Source: Pasteurella oralis (GTDB lineage Bacteria; Pseudomonadota; Gammaproteobacteria; Enterobacterales; Pasteurellaceae). Taken from it: DNA of 64,000 bases. The translations under genes were made by a program, and so were the position numbers. The first letter of the stretch is position 1. Each line of letters begins with the position of its first letter. Below, in pieces: positions 40,982-50,820 of this stretch. The stretch lies in contig NZ_NXGB01000002.1 of assembly GCF_002850605.1 (NCBI RefSeq), positions 310,001 through 374,000 of the forward strand, in the 5' to 3' direction. The notes beneath the pieces were generated by a model. The model was not told the origin of the DNA. It saw only the letters and a list, made by a program, of their open reading frames with translations, and did not search any database.

Positions 40982-41869
40982 ATGTATCAATTTTCACAAG
41001 ACTTATCACAATTACAACAACGTATTAATACTTTTTTGACCCAACAACTCAATTTAGATACCCATCCTTCACCTCTTGCAGAAGCCATGCGCTATGGTGT
41101 TTTGTTAGGTGGCAAACGTATTCGCCCATTTTTAGTTTATGCCACAGGTCGCATGTTAGGCGCGGATCTTAGCCAATTAGATTATGCTGCCGCAGGACTT
41201 GAAGCAATTCATGCTTACTCATTAATACATGATGATCTTCCTGCAATGGATAATGATACCTTAAGACGTGGGCAACCAACTTGCCATATTTCTTTTGATG
41301 AAGCAACAGCTATCTTAGCAGGTGACGCGCTTCAAGCTTTTGCTTTTGAAATTTTAACTCAAGCCCCACAACTCTCTGCCGAACAAAAACTCGCTTTAGT
41401 AAAAACCTTGAGTCGAGCCGCTGGCATGCAAGGTATGTGTTTAGGACAAAGCTTAGATTTAATTTCTGAGCAAAAGCAAATTACTTTAGATGAACTCAAA
41501 TATATTCACCGTAATAAAACAGGCGCATTACTTTCTGCCGCATTAAAAATGGGACTTATTTGTTCACCTTATTTCGCTAACCAAGCGCTAGAACAACAGT
41601 TACAGCGTTATGCAGAAGCAATCGGATTAGCCTTTCAAGTACAAGATGATATTTTAGATATTGAAGGCGAGAGTGAAATTACGGGTAAGACAATAGGTTC
41701 AGATTTAATGGCGGATAAAAGTACTTATCCTAAATTACTCGGTTTGGTTGGTGCAAAACAAAAAGCACAACAACTTTATCAAATAGCTATTAATGAGCTA
41801 GAAAATTTACCTTTTGATACCGCAGCACTGCGTGCAATTGCGGAATTTGTCGTAAATAGAAAAAGTTAA
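40982..41869 (+). CDS. ispA: Farnesyl diphosphate synthase
   Basis: Condenses IPP with DMAPP/GPP to farnesyl diphosphate. 295 residues. Both aspartate-rich motifs are present: DDLPAMDND (first) and QDDILD (second), with GGKRIRP for IPP binding. 17 bp after xseB. Confidence 0.97.
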   Translation: MYQFSQDLSQLQQRINTFLTQQLNLDTHPSPLAEAMRYGVLLGGKRIRPFLVYATGRMLGADLSQLDYAAAGLEAIHAYSLIHDDLPAMDNDTLRRGQPTCHISFDEATAILAGDALQAFAFEILTQAPQLSAEQKLALVKTLSRAAGMQGMCLGQSLDLISEQKQITLDELKYIHRNKTGALLSAALKMGLICSPYFANQALEQQLQRYAEAIGLAFQVQDDILDIEGESEITGKTIGSDLMADKSTYPKLLGLVGAKQKAQQLYQIAINELENLPFDTAALRAIAEFVVNRKS

Positions 41870-41889
41870 ATCGCACAACAAGCTAACCA

Positions 41890-41898
41890 AAGTGCGGT
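41890..41898 (+). repeat. Hin-type DNA uptake signal core
   Basis: AAGTGCGGT in the ispA-dxs gap. Confidence 0.85.
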
Positions 41899-41933
41899 CT
41901 GTTTTTACATTATTTTGGAATTGACTAACAATT

Positions 41934-43778
41934 ATGCAAAATTATCCTCTTTTATCATTAATTAATTCGCCAGAAGATTTGCGCTTATTGAGCAAAGAAC
42001 AATTGCCTCAAGTTTGTCAGGAATTACGTGCATATTTATTAGAGTCTGTTAGTCAAAGTAGCGGACACTTAGCGTCTGGTTTAGGTACAGTAGAGCTAAC
42101 AGTTGCCCTGCACTACGTTTATAAAACGCCCTTTGATCAACTCATTTGGGACGTAGGTCATCAAGCCTATCCACATAAAATTTTAACGGGTCGTCGTGAA
42201 AAAATGTCGACTATCCGTCAAAAAAATGGGATTCATCCTTTTCCATGGCGTGAAGAAAGTGAATTTGATGTGTTAAGTGTAGGTCATTCTTCTACTTCAA
42301 TCAGCGCAGGGCTTGGTATCGCTATTGCCGCACAACGCGAAAATGCGGGACGAAAAACGGTCTGTGTCATAGGCGATGGTGCGATCACCGCTGGAATGGC
42401 ATTTGAAGCAATGAATCATGCGGGGGCATCACATGCTGATATGTTAGTCATTTTAAATGACAACGAAATGTCTATTTCAGAAAATGTCGGTGCATTAAAC
42501 AACCATTTGGCGCGCTTATTAACAGGCTCATTTTATTCCTCCATCCGTGAAGGCGGTAAAAAAATCCTATCCGGCATGCCACCAATTAAAGAGTTTGTTA
42601 AGAAAACGGAAGAACATGTAAAAGGCTTTGTTTCACCAGTTGGTACCATGTTTGAACAGTTAGGCTTTAATTATATTGGACCAATTGACGGACATAATAT
42701 TGAAGAATTAATTAGCACATTAAAGAATATGCGCTCTTTAAAAGGACCTCAGTTCTTACATATTATGACTAAAAAGGGTAAAGGCTATGCACCTGCAGAA
42801 AAAGATCCTATTGGCTTTCATGGTGTACCAAAGTTTGATCATTTAAGCGGTCAACTGCCTAAATCCAATACTAAGCCGACTTATTCGCAAATTTTTGGTG
42901 ATTGGCTCTGTGAAATAGCTGCACAAGATCCCAAATTAATTGGGATTACTCCCGCAATGCGTGAAGGTTCAGGCATGGTAGAATTTTCTAATCGTTTTCC
43001 AGAACAATATTTTGACGTTGCAATTGCTGAACAACACGCAGTTACTTTTGCTGCGGGTTTAGCAATTGGTGGTTATAAACCCGTTGTCGCGATTTACTCG
43101 ACTTTCTTACAACGTGCTTATGATCAAGTGATCCATGATGTAGCAATCCAAAACTTACCTGTATTATTTGCTATTGATCGTGCAGGCGTTGTCGGAGCTG
43201 ATGGTCAAACCCATCAAGGTGCGTTTGATATTAGCTTTATACGTTGCATTCCTAATATGGTGATTATGACACCAAGTGATGAAAATGAATGTCGTCAAAT
43301 GCTTTATACAGGCTACAAACTCAATCAACCTGCCGCAGTACGCTATCCACGTGGTAATGCTATTGGTGTCGAACTACAACCGCTGCAAGTATTAGCACTG
43401 GGGCAATCTAAATTAATTCGTGAGGGTGAAAAAGTCGCTATTTTGAATTTCGGTACATTATTACCAACAGCTTTAAATGTGGCAGAAAAATTGAATGCGA
43501 CTGTGGTTGATATGCGCTTTGTTAAGCCAATTGATGTACAACGTATCAAGCAAATTGCACAAACTCATGATGTGATAGTTACTTTAGAAGAAAATGCAAT
43601 TCAAGGTGGTGCTGGTAGTGCCGTTGCAGAAGTGCTTAATTTACAACAATATCACGTAAAATTATTACAACTCGGTTTACCTGATTTCTTTATTCCACAA
43701 GGCACACAACAAGAGGTTTTAGCTGACTTACAATTAGATGAAAATGGCATTGAAAGACAAATAAAAAATTTTTTATAA
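41934..43778 (+). CDS. dxs: 1-deoxy-D-xylulose-5-phosphate synthase
   Basis: First enzyme of the MEP isoprenoid pathway: pyruvate plus glyceraldehyde-3-phosphate to DXP, thiamine-diphosphate dependent. 614 residues. Thiamine-binding [18 protein letters not shown], the conserved [18 protein letters not shown], and the transketolase-type middle domain ([18 protein letters not shown]) are complete. Last gene of the operon, with a strong terminator. Confidence 0.97.
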   Translation: MQNYPLLSLINSPEDLRLLSKEQLPQVCQELRAYLLESVSQSSGHLASGLGTVELTVALHYVYKTPFDQLIWDVGHQAYPHKILTGRREKMSTIRQKNGIHPFPWREESEFDVLSVGHSSTSISAGLGIAIAAQRENAGRKTVCVIGDGAITAGMAFEAMNHAGASHADMLVILNDNEMSISENVGALNNHLARLLTGSFYSSIREGGKKILSGMPPIKEFVKKTEEHVKGFVSPVGTMFEQLGFNYIGPIDGHNIEELISTLKNMRSLKGPQFLHIMTKKGKGYAPAEKDPIGFHGVPKFDHLSGQLPKSNTKPTYSQIFGDWLCEIAAQDPKLIGITPAMREGSGMVEFSNRFPEQYFDVAIAEQHAVTFAAGLAIGGYKPVVAIYSTFLQRAYDQVIHDVAIQNLPVLFAIDRAGVVGADGQTHQGAFDISFIRCIPNMVIMTPSDENECRQMLYTGYKLNQPAAVRYPRGNAIGVELQPLQVLALGQSKLIREGEKVAILNFGTLLPTALNVAEKLNATVVDMRFVKPIDVQRIKQIAQTHDVIVTLEENAIQGGAGSAVAEVLNLQQYHVKLLQLGLPDFFIPQGTQQEVLADLQLDENGIERQIKNFL

Positions 43779-43882
43779 AAAATAAAACTTTTTATGAACT
43801 ATTTTAAAAATAGCCAGTCTTAGATAATGCTAGTGCACTGCAAAATGCAGTCGTCTTTTCAACTTTCTTATATTAAGACCTC

Positions 43883-43914
43883 CCGCTACATCTTCTTGGT
43901 GTAGCGGTTTTTTC
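43883..43914 (+). terminator. dxs terminator overlapping the 3' end of the convergent kinase gene
   Basis: CCGCTACA/TGTAGCGG arms (43883-43890, 43900-43907) followed by TTTTTTC. The hairpin covers the stop codon and last codons of the minus-strand gene at 43886. Confidence 0.85.
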
Positions 43915-44425
43915 TTTTTAAGTCCCATAATTTTTCAATTTCTGACCGTACTTTTACTGTCATAGGTTGTATTGGTTCAAGTAAAATTTCATTCTCAATA
44001 GGACTCTCACACAAATGAATATACATTTCATAAACCGTCTGTTGATCAACTTGATGTGTATTGATAAAGAAATTTTGTAAACGATAAATACTGACTTGCA
44101 GATAATATTGCTCTGCTATTTCAATGATGTGTTCAATCTCTTTGAGATTGCCGCCTACATTACTGATAACAATCAACACATCTTGTGTTTTATGTTGCTG
44201 GCAAAACTCAAACGCTTGATTCAATTTCAGCTGCGCTTGTTGTTTTGCTATTTGAAAGCGCTCAACTGTCCATCGATAAATACCATTTATTGTCAAAAAG
44301 TGATCATTCTCAATATGAAACACAGTTCCCATTGGATAACTCTGTTGAAATTCAGTGATTTTTTCTAATGCAAAGGTTGTTTTGCCTGAACCCGAATGCC
44401 CTCGAATAATAATTAATTTTTGCAT
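43886..44425 (-). CDS. P-loop kinase-like protein
   Basis: 179 residues. Walker A GHSGSGKTT at 9-17 and a kinase-type acidic site IENDHFL (D41). The layout (Walker A, DxxF-type motif, all in ~180 residues) resembles small zeta-toxin/N4BP2-like ATP-dependent kinases; substrate unknown, and a polynucleotide or small-molecule kinase are both possible. No antitoxin-like gene adjoins. It follows the small membrane protein by 27 bp on the same strand. Its last codons lie inside the dxs terminator. Confidence 0.75.
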   Translation of the reverse strand: MQKLIIIRGHSGSGKTTFALEKITEFQQSYPMGTVFHIENDHFLTINGIYRWTVERFQIAKQQAQLKLNQAFEFCQQHKTQDVLIVISNVGGNLKEIEHIIEIAEQYYLQVSIYRLQNFFINTHQVDQQTVYEMYIHLCESPIENEILLEPIQPMTVKVRSEIEKLWDLKRKNRYTKKM

Positions 44426-44452
44426 TTTTATAAAAATACTTAATTTACCCTG

Positions 44453-44767
44453 CTATGAGTTTATGAACTCTATCAAAATCTCATAAAAGATAACAATCAA
44501 AGAAACAAAAGATTTTCCATAAACAACTAAGATAACCGCTAATATTGCTAAGGGTACTTTTACCGATTTCTTATTCATAAAAGCATCAAAAAAACAGACA
44601 TAAGCAATATAGAAAAGGATAAAACTGAATAATCCTATATCAGGGTCGCCTATATGATATGAGAAGATCACAATAACTATAGGAGAAATAAAGATAAATA
44701 ACAAAGCAACTAACCAAAGAAATACCACAATGGATGTACGAATAAACGCTTTCTTTTCTTCATTCAT
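44453..44767 (-). CDS. Small three-helix membrane protein
   Basis: 104 residues, three predicted membrane helices (about 11-36, 45-60, 72-95). It is similar in pattern to the N-terminal membrane part of the next gene upstream: FLWLVALLFIF / ILWLGAFFLIF, FYIAYV / FYMSYV, KK..VPLAILAVI / KKRYPLMIMLTSI. That suggests a shared or duplicated module. No known family recognised. Confidence 0.7.
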   Translation of the reverse strand: MNEEKKAFIRTSIVVFLWLVALLFIFISPIVIVIFSYHIGDPDIGLFSFILFYIAYVCFFDAFMNKKSVKVPLAILAVILVVYGKSFVSLIVIFYEILIEFINS

Positions 44768-44786
44768 AGCATATCATTCCTATTTT

Positions 44787-45950
44787 TTAATCTAAGGCGA
44801 CATAACCTGTTTGCGTAATAATTGCTTTGCCCTGTTCTGATTGAATCCATGCTAAAAAAGCTAACGTTTCAGGGCTTTCATTACCTGTGGTTACAACATA
44901 AAATTCTTTTGCATAGGGATATTCGCCTGAAAGAATCGTTTGTCTATTTGGTGCAATGCCATCAATAGTCAGTAATTTAATTGCTTTTGCCTCAACCATT
45001 TTAGTGGCAAAAAACAAGAAAGAATAACCGAGTCCATTATCAAAATTTCGATATTCAGTGACAACTTCAATCATGCCTCCCATTCCAGCAGCGACATCAT
45101 TTGTCGGAGGCTCCATCAGAGGCACATCCCCCATGATCTTCTCAAGCGTAGTTTGGCTACCAGAATTTTTAGGTCGTTGAAAAGCACGAATTTTCATGTT
45201 TTCACCGCCCACCTCACGCCAATTTTTAATTTTTCCCGAATAGATATCAACAAGTTGCGCTTTGCTTAGATTGTCTACTTTATTTTGGCTATTAACAAAA
45301 AATACAAATGCTTCTTTACCAATCGGGGTTAACTTAAACTCAATACCTTTTTCTTTCGCCATTTCCACTTGGTCTTTAGAAGGTCCTGCTGCAAAAATCA
45401 TATCTACTTTACCTTCGATCAGATTTTGATAAGCATTTTTCGTTTTACTGCATTTAACTAACGCCTGCGTACTCTCGCAATGAAATGCCATCTCATCGGT
45501 TTTAGGTTCAGGATAAACTGCCTGTGCAAAAGCCGCATAGATTGGATAGAGTGCCGTTGCGCCATCTAATCGCGGTAAATTCTGTTTGAGCTTCAATTGG
45601 CTTGGAGCATCTAAAGTAACCAATTGATTTCCTTGTTTAAATGGTTGATATTTATATAGATCAACTTTAACCGAAACTCTCGGAGTTGTGGCTAAAATCT
45701 CTCGCGCATTTTGTGTATAGAGAACGTAACCAACAAAAGCAACTATCGAAGTAAGCATAATCATTAAAGGATATCTTTTTTTATAATGCTTGCGTGTCAC
45801 TGTTAATACAAGCCACACGTAACTCATATAAAAAGCAATAATTGAAGGCAAAATAGTACTTGTTCGATAGCCTGCAAAGTCAAAGATAAAATAAATAATG
45901 AATAAAACGAATATCAAAAAGAAAGCACCTAACCATAGAATAATAGCCAT
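44787..45950 (-). CDS. Membrane-tethered PstS-like phosphate-binding-type protein, orphan
   Basis: About 387 residues. Start set at MAIILWLGAFF (45950), 9 nt after GGAGAG; the frame extends to a TTG at 45968. Three membrane helices (about 1-80) replace a signal peptide, then a periplasmic PstS/PBP-like domain (DGATALYPIYAAFAQAVYP, DMIFAAGPSKDQ, LVDIYSGKIKNWREVGG, NSGSQTTLEKIMGD, GLGYSFLFF). The TALYP and GSQTT segments correspond to phosphate-binding loops. No pstC, pstA or pstB is nearby. It could act as a membrane-attached sensor or carrier; that is inference. Confidence 0.8.
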   Translation of the reverse strand: MAIILWLGAFFLIFVLFIIYFIFDFAGYRTSTILPSIIAFYMSYVWLVLTVTRKHYKKRYPLMIMLTSIVAFVGYVLYTQNAREILATTPRVSVKVDLYKYQPFKQGNQLVTLDAPSQLKLKQNLPRLDGATALYPIYAAFAQAVYPEPKTDEMAFHCESTQALVKCSKTKNAYQNLIEGKVDMIFAAGPSKDQVEMAKEKGIEFKLTPIGKEAFVFFVNSQNKVDNLSKAQLVDIYSGKIKNWREVGGENMKIRAFQRPKNSGSQTTLEKIMGDVPLMEPPTNDVAAGMGGMIEVVTEYRNFDNGLGYSFLFFATKMVEAKAIKLLTIDGIAPNRQTILSGEYPYAKEFYVVTTGNESPETLAFLAWIQSEQGKAIITQTGYVALD

Positions 45951-45982
45951 AATAGTTTTCTCTCCCAATTATTATCAAAAAA

Positions 45983-46025
45983 GACCGCACTTTTAAGATA
46001 ATATAATCTTCCCAAAAGTGCGGTC
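45983..46025. terminator. USS dyad terminator of the AGCS symporter gene
   Basis: GACCGCACTTTT (45983-45994) and AAAAGTGCGGTC (46014-46025) pair, with an inner AAGAT/ATCTT stem. T's follow on the minus strand after the symporter stop. Confidence 0.85.
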
Positions 46026-46054
46026 AAATTTAAAGCTGTTTTAGTGATAATTAA

Positions 46055-47500
46055 TTATGACCAAATATCTTTATCAACACCTCGTTTTAATAGCTCAGGA
46101 TGATCCTCAATTTTAAATACAGGCTCTTGTCCTGCCTTCACTTGACATTGGTAATCTTTCAAAATTAGCCAAACAACTGGTGCTAATAAAATAATAGCCA
46201 CGAGGTTAATCATTGCCATAATCGCCATCACGGTATCAGCAAAATTCCACACAATATTCGCGTGATTTACTGCACCGAAATAAACGAAGAACAAAACAAT
46301 TAAACGGAAAATTAAAACAAATAGAGGTCTATTACGAATGAAACGAATATTGCTTTCTGCATAAGCGTAGTTACCAATAATTGATGAATATGCAAATAAG
46401 AATAAGATAAAAGCTAAGAAATGCAGACCAAAATCACCTACATGATATTGCAACGCATTTTGAGTTAATGAAATCCCTTTTAAAGACTCACTGCCGTAGT
46501 TATCGGATAATAAAATAATAATTGCAGTGCAGCTACATACAATAATGGTATCGACAAAAACGCCTAACATTTGGATTAACCCTTGGCTTGCTGGATGTTT
46601 AACATCCGCAGTTGCTGCTGAGTTTGGTGCTGATCCCATCCCTGCTTCATTAGAAAACAAACCTCGTTTTACGCCCATTAACATGGCTTTAGAGAAAATT
46701 GCACCAAACATGCCCCCTGCCATAGCACTAAAATCAAAGGCGCTTGAAACAATACGTGAAATGATCATCGGTATTGCAGTCATATTCATCGTCAGAATGA
46801 TAAGTGCAATAACTAAATAAAATAATGCCATCATAGGCACTAATTTCGCACTGACTACGCCAATGCGTTTGACGCCGCCAAAAATAATTAATGCAGTAAT
46901 TGCTACTAATAGCAGCCCGACATATTCTGACTTCCAATGCCATGCATTACGGGTTGCTTCAACAATAGCGTTTGCTTGTACCGCATTAAAAGCAAAACCA
47001 AACGTAAAAATTAAGCTTATTGCAAATAGTACACCTAACCAAGGTGCTTTTAATCCTTTGGTAATATAATAAGCAGGTCCACCACGATATAATCCGCAAG
47101 GCTCTTTCACTTTGAATAATTGCGCAAGTGAAGATTCCGCAAAAGCACTACTCATGCCAATTAAGGCAGTTACCCACATCCAAAAGACGGCACCTTCACC
47201 ACCAATAGCAATTGCAGTTGCCACACCACCAATGTTACCAACACCAACACGACTCGCTAAACCAGTAGTAAACGCTTGAAACGGTGTTAATGAATTGCCT
47301 TCTGCGCTGCGTCCAGACCACATTTCACGTAAGCTACGTGGCAATAAACGAAGTTGTACTAAACCTGTGGTAATCGTAAAAAATAAACCTACGCCCAATA
47401 AAGTGACAATGGTAATATCCCATAATGGTCCATCTACCTTTTCTACAAACCATACTAATGCCTGTTCAACGAAATCAACAAAACTAGAAAATAGTTCCAT
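46055..47500 (-). CDS. Sodium:alanine/glycine symporter (AGCS family)
   Basis: 481 residues, about 11 membrane helices. Family signatures: PFQAFTTGLASRVGVGNIGGVATAIAIGGEGAVFWMW and KRGLFSNEAGMGSAPNSAATADVKHPASQG. Imports alanine or glycine with sodium. Ribosome site AAGGAAAAG before the ATG. No glycine riboswitch was found in the 230-bp upstream gap, only an imperfect AAAG...CTTT hairpin. Confidence 0.95.
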   Translation of the reverse strand: MELFSSFVDFVEQALVWFVEKVDGPLWDITIVTLLGVGLFFTITTGLVQLRLLPRSLREMWSGRSAEGNSLTPFQAFTTGLASRVGVGNIGGVATAIAIGGEGAVFWMWVTALIGMSSAFAESSLAQLFKVKEPCGLYRGGPAYYITKGLKAPWLGVLFAISLIFTFGFAFNAVQANAIVEATRNAWHWKSEYVGLLLVAITALIIFGGVKRIGVVSAKLVPMMALFYLVIALIILTMNMTAIPMIISRIVSSAFDFSAMAGGMFGAIFSKAMLMGVKRGLFSNEAGMGSAPNSAATADVKHPASQGLIQMLGVFVDTIIVCSCTAIIILLSDNYGSESLKGISLTQNALQYHVGDFGLHFLAFILFLFAYSSIIGNYAYAESNIRFIRNRPLFVLIFRLIVLFFVYFGAVNHANIVWNFADTVMAIMAMINLVAIILLAPVVWLILKDYQCQVKAGQEPVFKIEDHPELLKRGVDKDIWS

Positions 47501-47688
47501 TTATCTTTTCCTTATTCAACGCAATTTCACAAAGTCGATTATTGTAATCGCTTTATTAAATGGAATAGAGCATTTTTTTATTTCTAACTAAAAAATCTCA
47601 ATTTAATTAAATTAAAACTAAAAATAGAAAGTTTAAATAAAAATTATCTATTTTAAGCACCAAAGTTACTCTTATTTAGTAAACAAAA

Positions 47689-47711
47689 AAGAGCGCATTT
47701 TTGCACTCTTT
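47689..47711 (-). terminator. glnS terminator
   Basis: AAAGAGCGCA/TGCACTCTTT hairpin with one mismatch in the stem, 23 bp after the glnS stop on the minus strand, followed by T's. Confidence 0.65.
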
Positions 47712-47733
47712 ATCAAGCTAAGTAGAAGAAAAA

Positions 47734-49413
47734 TTAAAATCCTTCTTTTAAACTCACAGTTAAATTGAAGACCAAATGTTCAGGACGGCTATCTTTACTG
47801 TCTGCACAATAATAACCTTCGCGTTCAAATTGGTAAGCTTGCTCTGGCTGTGCATTAATTAGGCTTTTCTCTACAACACCCTGTTTTACCACTAATGAAT
47901 CTGGGTTAAGTACTTCATGAATATCTTCCACAGCTCCCGGATTTGTGACAGTAAATAAACGATTATATTGGCGGAATTCAGCAGGCAAATAATCTTCTGC
48001 GGATACCCACTGAATAACGCCCTTGACTTTACGTCCATCCGCAGGATTTTTACCTAGCGTATCAGGATCATAGCTACAGTACACTGTAGTAATATTACCA
48101 TCAGCATCTTTTTCTACACGTTCTGCTTTAATGACATAAGCATTACGTAAACGTACTTCTTTGCCTAAAACAAGACGTTTATATTGCTTATTTGCTTCTT
48201 CACGAAAATCGGCTTGATCAATATAAATTTCACGAGTAAATGGCAATTCGCGCTGCCCAAGTTCCTCACGATTAGGATGATTTGGAGCTTGTAATATTTC
48301 TTTGTCGCCAAAGTTTTCAATGACTACTTTCAATGGGTTAATCACGGCCATTGCTCGTGGTGCGTTTTCGTTCAAATCTTCACGAATACAAGCTTCTAAT
48401 GCGCTCAGCTCAACTGTATTTTCCTGTTTCGTCACGCCAATACGACGGCAAAACTCACGAATTGAAGCGGGTGTATAACCACGACGACGTAAACCTGAAA
48501 TTGTTGGCATACGTGGATCATTCCAGCCATCTACAATCCCCTCATTTACTAATTGTAATAATTTACGCTTAGACGTTAAGGTTGCTTCTAAGTTTAAACG
48601 AGAAAACTCATATTGATGTGGTAATGGGCGTTCAATTGAAATATTGTCTAATACCCAATCATATAAACGACGGTTGTCTTGGAATTCTAACGTGCAAAGA
48701 GAATGCGTAATACGTTCAATTGCATCAGAAATACAATGAGTAAAATCATACATTGGATAAATACACCACTTATCACCTGTTTGATGATGGCTTGCAAATT
48801 TAATGCGGTATAACACAGGATCACGCATAACCATAAACGGTGATGCCATGTCAATTTTGGCACGTAAACTGGCTTTACCTTCCTCAATTTCGCCATTTTT
48901 CATTTTTTCAAACAGCGCTAAGTTTTCTTCCACTGAACGATCGCGATATGGGCTATTTTTCCCTGGCTCAGTTAATGTGCCACGGTATTCACGCATTTCT
49001 TCTGGCGAAAGCTCATCAACATAGGCTAAACCTTTTTTGATCAGCTCAAGAGCATAACCATATAATTGGTCAAAATAATCTGACGCATAGTGCGGTTGTC
49101 CTTCCCATTTAAAACCTAACCACTCAACATCCTGCTTAATTGAATCCACATATTCCACGTCTTCTTTTACAGGATTAGTATCATCAAAACGTAAATTACA
49201 TAATCCCTGATAGTCCTCAGCGATACCAAAATTTAAACAAATCGATTTGGCATGACCAATGTGTAAATAACCATTTGGCTCAGGCGGAAAACGTGTTTGA
49301 ACGCTATGATGCTTACCTGAAGCTAGATCTTCATCAATGATTTGACGAATAAAATTAGTGGGGCGTTTTTCTGCGTTTTCAGTGATTTCTACACGTTCAA
49401 TTGGGTTACTCAT
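47734..49413 (-). CDS. glnS: Glutaminyl-tRNA synthetase
   Basis: Class I synthetase that charges tRNA-Gln directly. Start set at [13 protein letters not shown] (49413), with GAGGTCAGA just upstream. 559 residues. HIGH motif [13 protein letters not shown] variant LTSKRK, and the C-terminal anticodon-binding barrels. Its presence implies no need for the amidotransferase route for Gln. Confidence 0.96.
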   Translation of the reverse strand: MSNPIERVEITENAEKRPTNFIRQIIDEDLASGKHHSVQTRFPPEPNGYLHIGHAKSICLNFGIAEDYQGLCNLRFDDTNPVKEDVEYVDSIKQDVEWLGFKWEGQPHYASDYFDQLYGYALELIKKGLAYVDELSPEEMREYRGTLTEPGKNSPYRDRSVEENLALFEKMKNGEIEEGKASLRAKIDMASPFMVMRDPVLYRIKFASHHQTGDKWCIYPMYDFTHCISDAIERITHSLCTLEFQDNRRLYDWVLDNISIERPLPHQYEFSRLNLEATLTSKRKLLQLVNEGIVDGWNDPRMPTISGLRRRGYTPASIREFCRRIGVTKQENTVELSALEACIREDLNENAPRAMAVINPLKVVIENFGDKEILQAPNHPNREELGQRELPFTREIYIDQADFREEANKQYKRLVLGKEVRLRNAYVIKAERVEKDADGNITTVYCSYDPDTLGKNPADGRKVKGVIQWVSAEDYLPAEFRQYNRLFTVTNPGAVEDIHEVLNPDSLVVKQGVVEKSLINAQPEQAYQFEREGYYCADSKDSRPEHLVFNLTVSLKEGF

Positions 49414-49489
49414 TCTGACCTCAAATTTCAATAAATATTTTGCTATGAAAAATGTTGTTTATTCTACCTTGTTTACCTACAGAATACAA

Positions 49490-49498
49490 AAGTGCGGT
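49490..49498 (+). repeat. Hin-type DNA uptake signal core
   Basis: AAGTGCGGT in the glnS-macA divergent gap. Confidence 0.85.
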
Positions 49499-49542
49499 CT
49501 GTTTTCTTCTTATTTCGTACTTCCTATTTTTTGTTTTAATGA

Positions 49543-49563
49543 TAAAATGAACGAACGTTCATT
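49543..49563 (+). promoter_or_regulatory. Palindromic operator overlapping the macA promoter
   Basis: AATGAACG-AA-CGTTCATT (49546-49563) is a perfect 8-bp inverted repeat with a 2-bp centre, the type bound by TetR/AcrR-family repressors. A -10-like TAAAAT (49543-49548) overlaps its left arm, so a bound repressor would block transcription. No regulator gene is adjacent. Confidence 0.6.
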
Positions 49564-49640
49564 CAGTGTAATGGCATCATATTTTCTTAAGCTAATATTT
49601 GTATCTTTTAAGGAACTTACCCTACTCTTGAGAAACAACA

Positions 49641-50804
49641 ATGAATAAAAAGTATCTGATTAGCGGCGCCATCATTATTGCGATTCTTATTGGTGGATTT
49701 TATTTATTTAATGCGAATCAAAACAATCAAATCACTTATCTTACAGAAACAGTGAAACGCGGTGATCTACAAAAATCCGTTATTGCAACTGGTACGTTGA
49801 GAGCTTATCAACGTGTTGAGGTCGGTGCACAAGCATCTGGGAAAATAGAAAAAATACATGTCAAACTTGGGCAACAAATTAAACAAGGCGATCTCATTGC
49901 AGAAATTGACTCACAAACACAACATAACCATTTAGATACTGCACAAGCCAAGTTAACCTCTTATCAAGCTCAACTTAATGCGAAAAATGTGGCTTATGAC
50001 ATAGCTAAATCCAGTTACGAACGCAGCAAAAAATTGTATAGCCAAAAAGCAATTAGCCTGACAGAATTGGATAATGCCAAGCATACTTTTGCTGTCGCAC
50101 AAGCTGCTATCCAAGAAATTACAGCGGCAATTAAGCAAGCTGAAATTGAAGTGAATACAGCAATAACCAATTTAGGCTACACCAAAATCCTATCACCGAT
50201 TACTGGTACAGTGATTTCTATCCCTGTTTCTGAAGGACAAACAGTTAATGCAAACCAAACGACACCAACTATTATCCAAGTGGCAGATGTGAGTAAAATG
50301 CAAATCAAACCCGAAATTTCAGAAGGTGACATTACGAAAGTCAGCGTTGGTATGCCGATTATTTTTTCAACGTTAGCTGAGCCAACAATTCAATACACGA
50401 CAGTCATCAATGCAATTGATCCTGCAATGACAACATTAACTGATAATGAATACTCAGAATCAGTTGCTAATACAAAAGCCGTCTATTTTTATGCCAACGC
50501 ACTTGTTGATAATCCAGATAATAAGCTGCGTATTGGTATGACTGCGCAAACTCAAATTTTAGTTGCTGAGGTAAAAGACACTCTGTTTATCCCAACCTCA
50601 ACTTTAAAACCAGAAAGTAACAAAGTATTTGTTCAGGTACTCCAAGGCAATCAAGTAGAAAAACGTGAGGTCATTATTGGTCTTAATGATGATCTCAATA
50701 CTCAAATTTTGTCAGGATTACAGGAAGGTGAAAAAGTAATTTCTTCGCAACTCACCAGTGACGAACAAGTAGGCAACACGATTCGTCGTGCAAGAATGTT
50801 CTAA
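49641..50804 (+). CDS. macA: MacA-type periplasmic adaptor protein
   Basis: Links the inner-membrane ABC exporter MacB to an outer-membrane channel. 387 residues. N-terminal membrane anchor (about 5-24, KYLISGAIIIAILIGGFYLF), biotinyl-lipoyl halves around GAQASGKIEKIHVKLGQQIKQGD and ITGTVISIPVSEGQTV, a helical hairpin between (about 100-175), and beta-barrel domains. The ribosome site is weak (TTGAGAA). First gene of the efflux operon. Confidence 0.93.
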   Translation: MNKKYLISGAIIIAILIGGFYLFNANQNNQITYLTETVKRGDLQKSVIATGTLRAYQRVEVGAQASGKIEKIHVKLGQQIKQGDLIAEIDSQTQHNHLDTAQAKLTSYQAQLNAKNVAYDIAKSSYERSKKLYSQKAISLTELDNAKHTFAVAQAAIQEITAAIKQAEIEVNTAITNLGYTKILSPITGTVISIPVSEGQTVNANQTTPTIIQVADVSKMQIKPEISEGDITKVSVGMPIIFSTLAEPTIQYTTVINAIDPAMTTLTDNEYSESVANTKAVYFYANALVDNPDNKLRIGMTAQTQILVAEVKDTLFIPTSTLKPESNKVFVQVLQGNQVEKREVIIGLNDDLNTQILSGLQEGEKVISSQLTSDEQVGNTIRRARMF

Positions 50805-50820
50805 AAGTACGGTCGACTTT

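Noticed and set aside
43886-44767. Toxin-antitoxin pair (P-loop kinase plus small protein)
   Set aside because: The small neighbour is a three-helix membrane protein, not an antitoxin, and the kinase lacks other zeta-toxin features I could identify.
47501-47733. Glycine riboswitch before the alanine/glycine symporter
   Set aside because: Glycine aptamers are common at such genes in this family, so I looked for one. The 230-bp gap is AT-rich with only one short imperfect hairpin and lacks the conserved purine-rich core.
49358-49648. 96-residue open frame spanning the start of glnS and the macA promoter
   Set aside because: It crosses the glnS start, the uptake signal and the macA operator, has no ribosome site, and matches nothing recognised.
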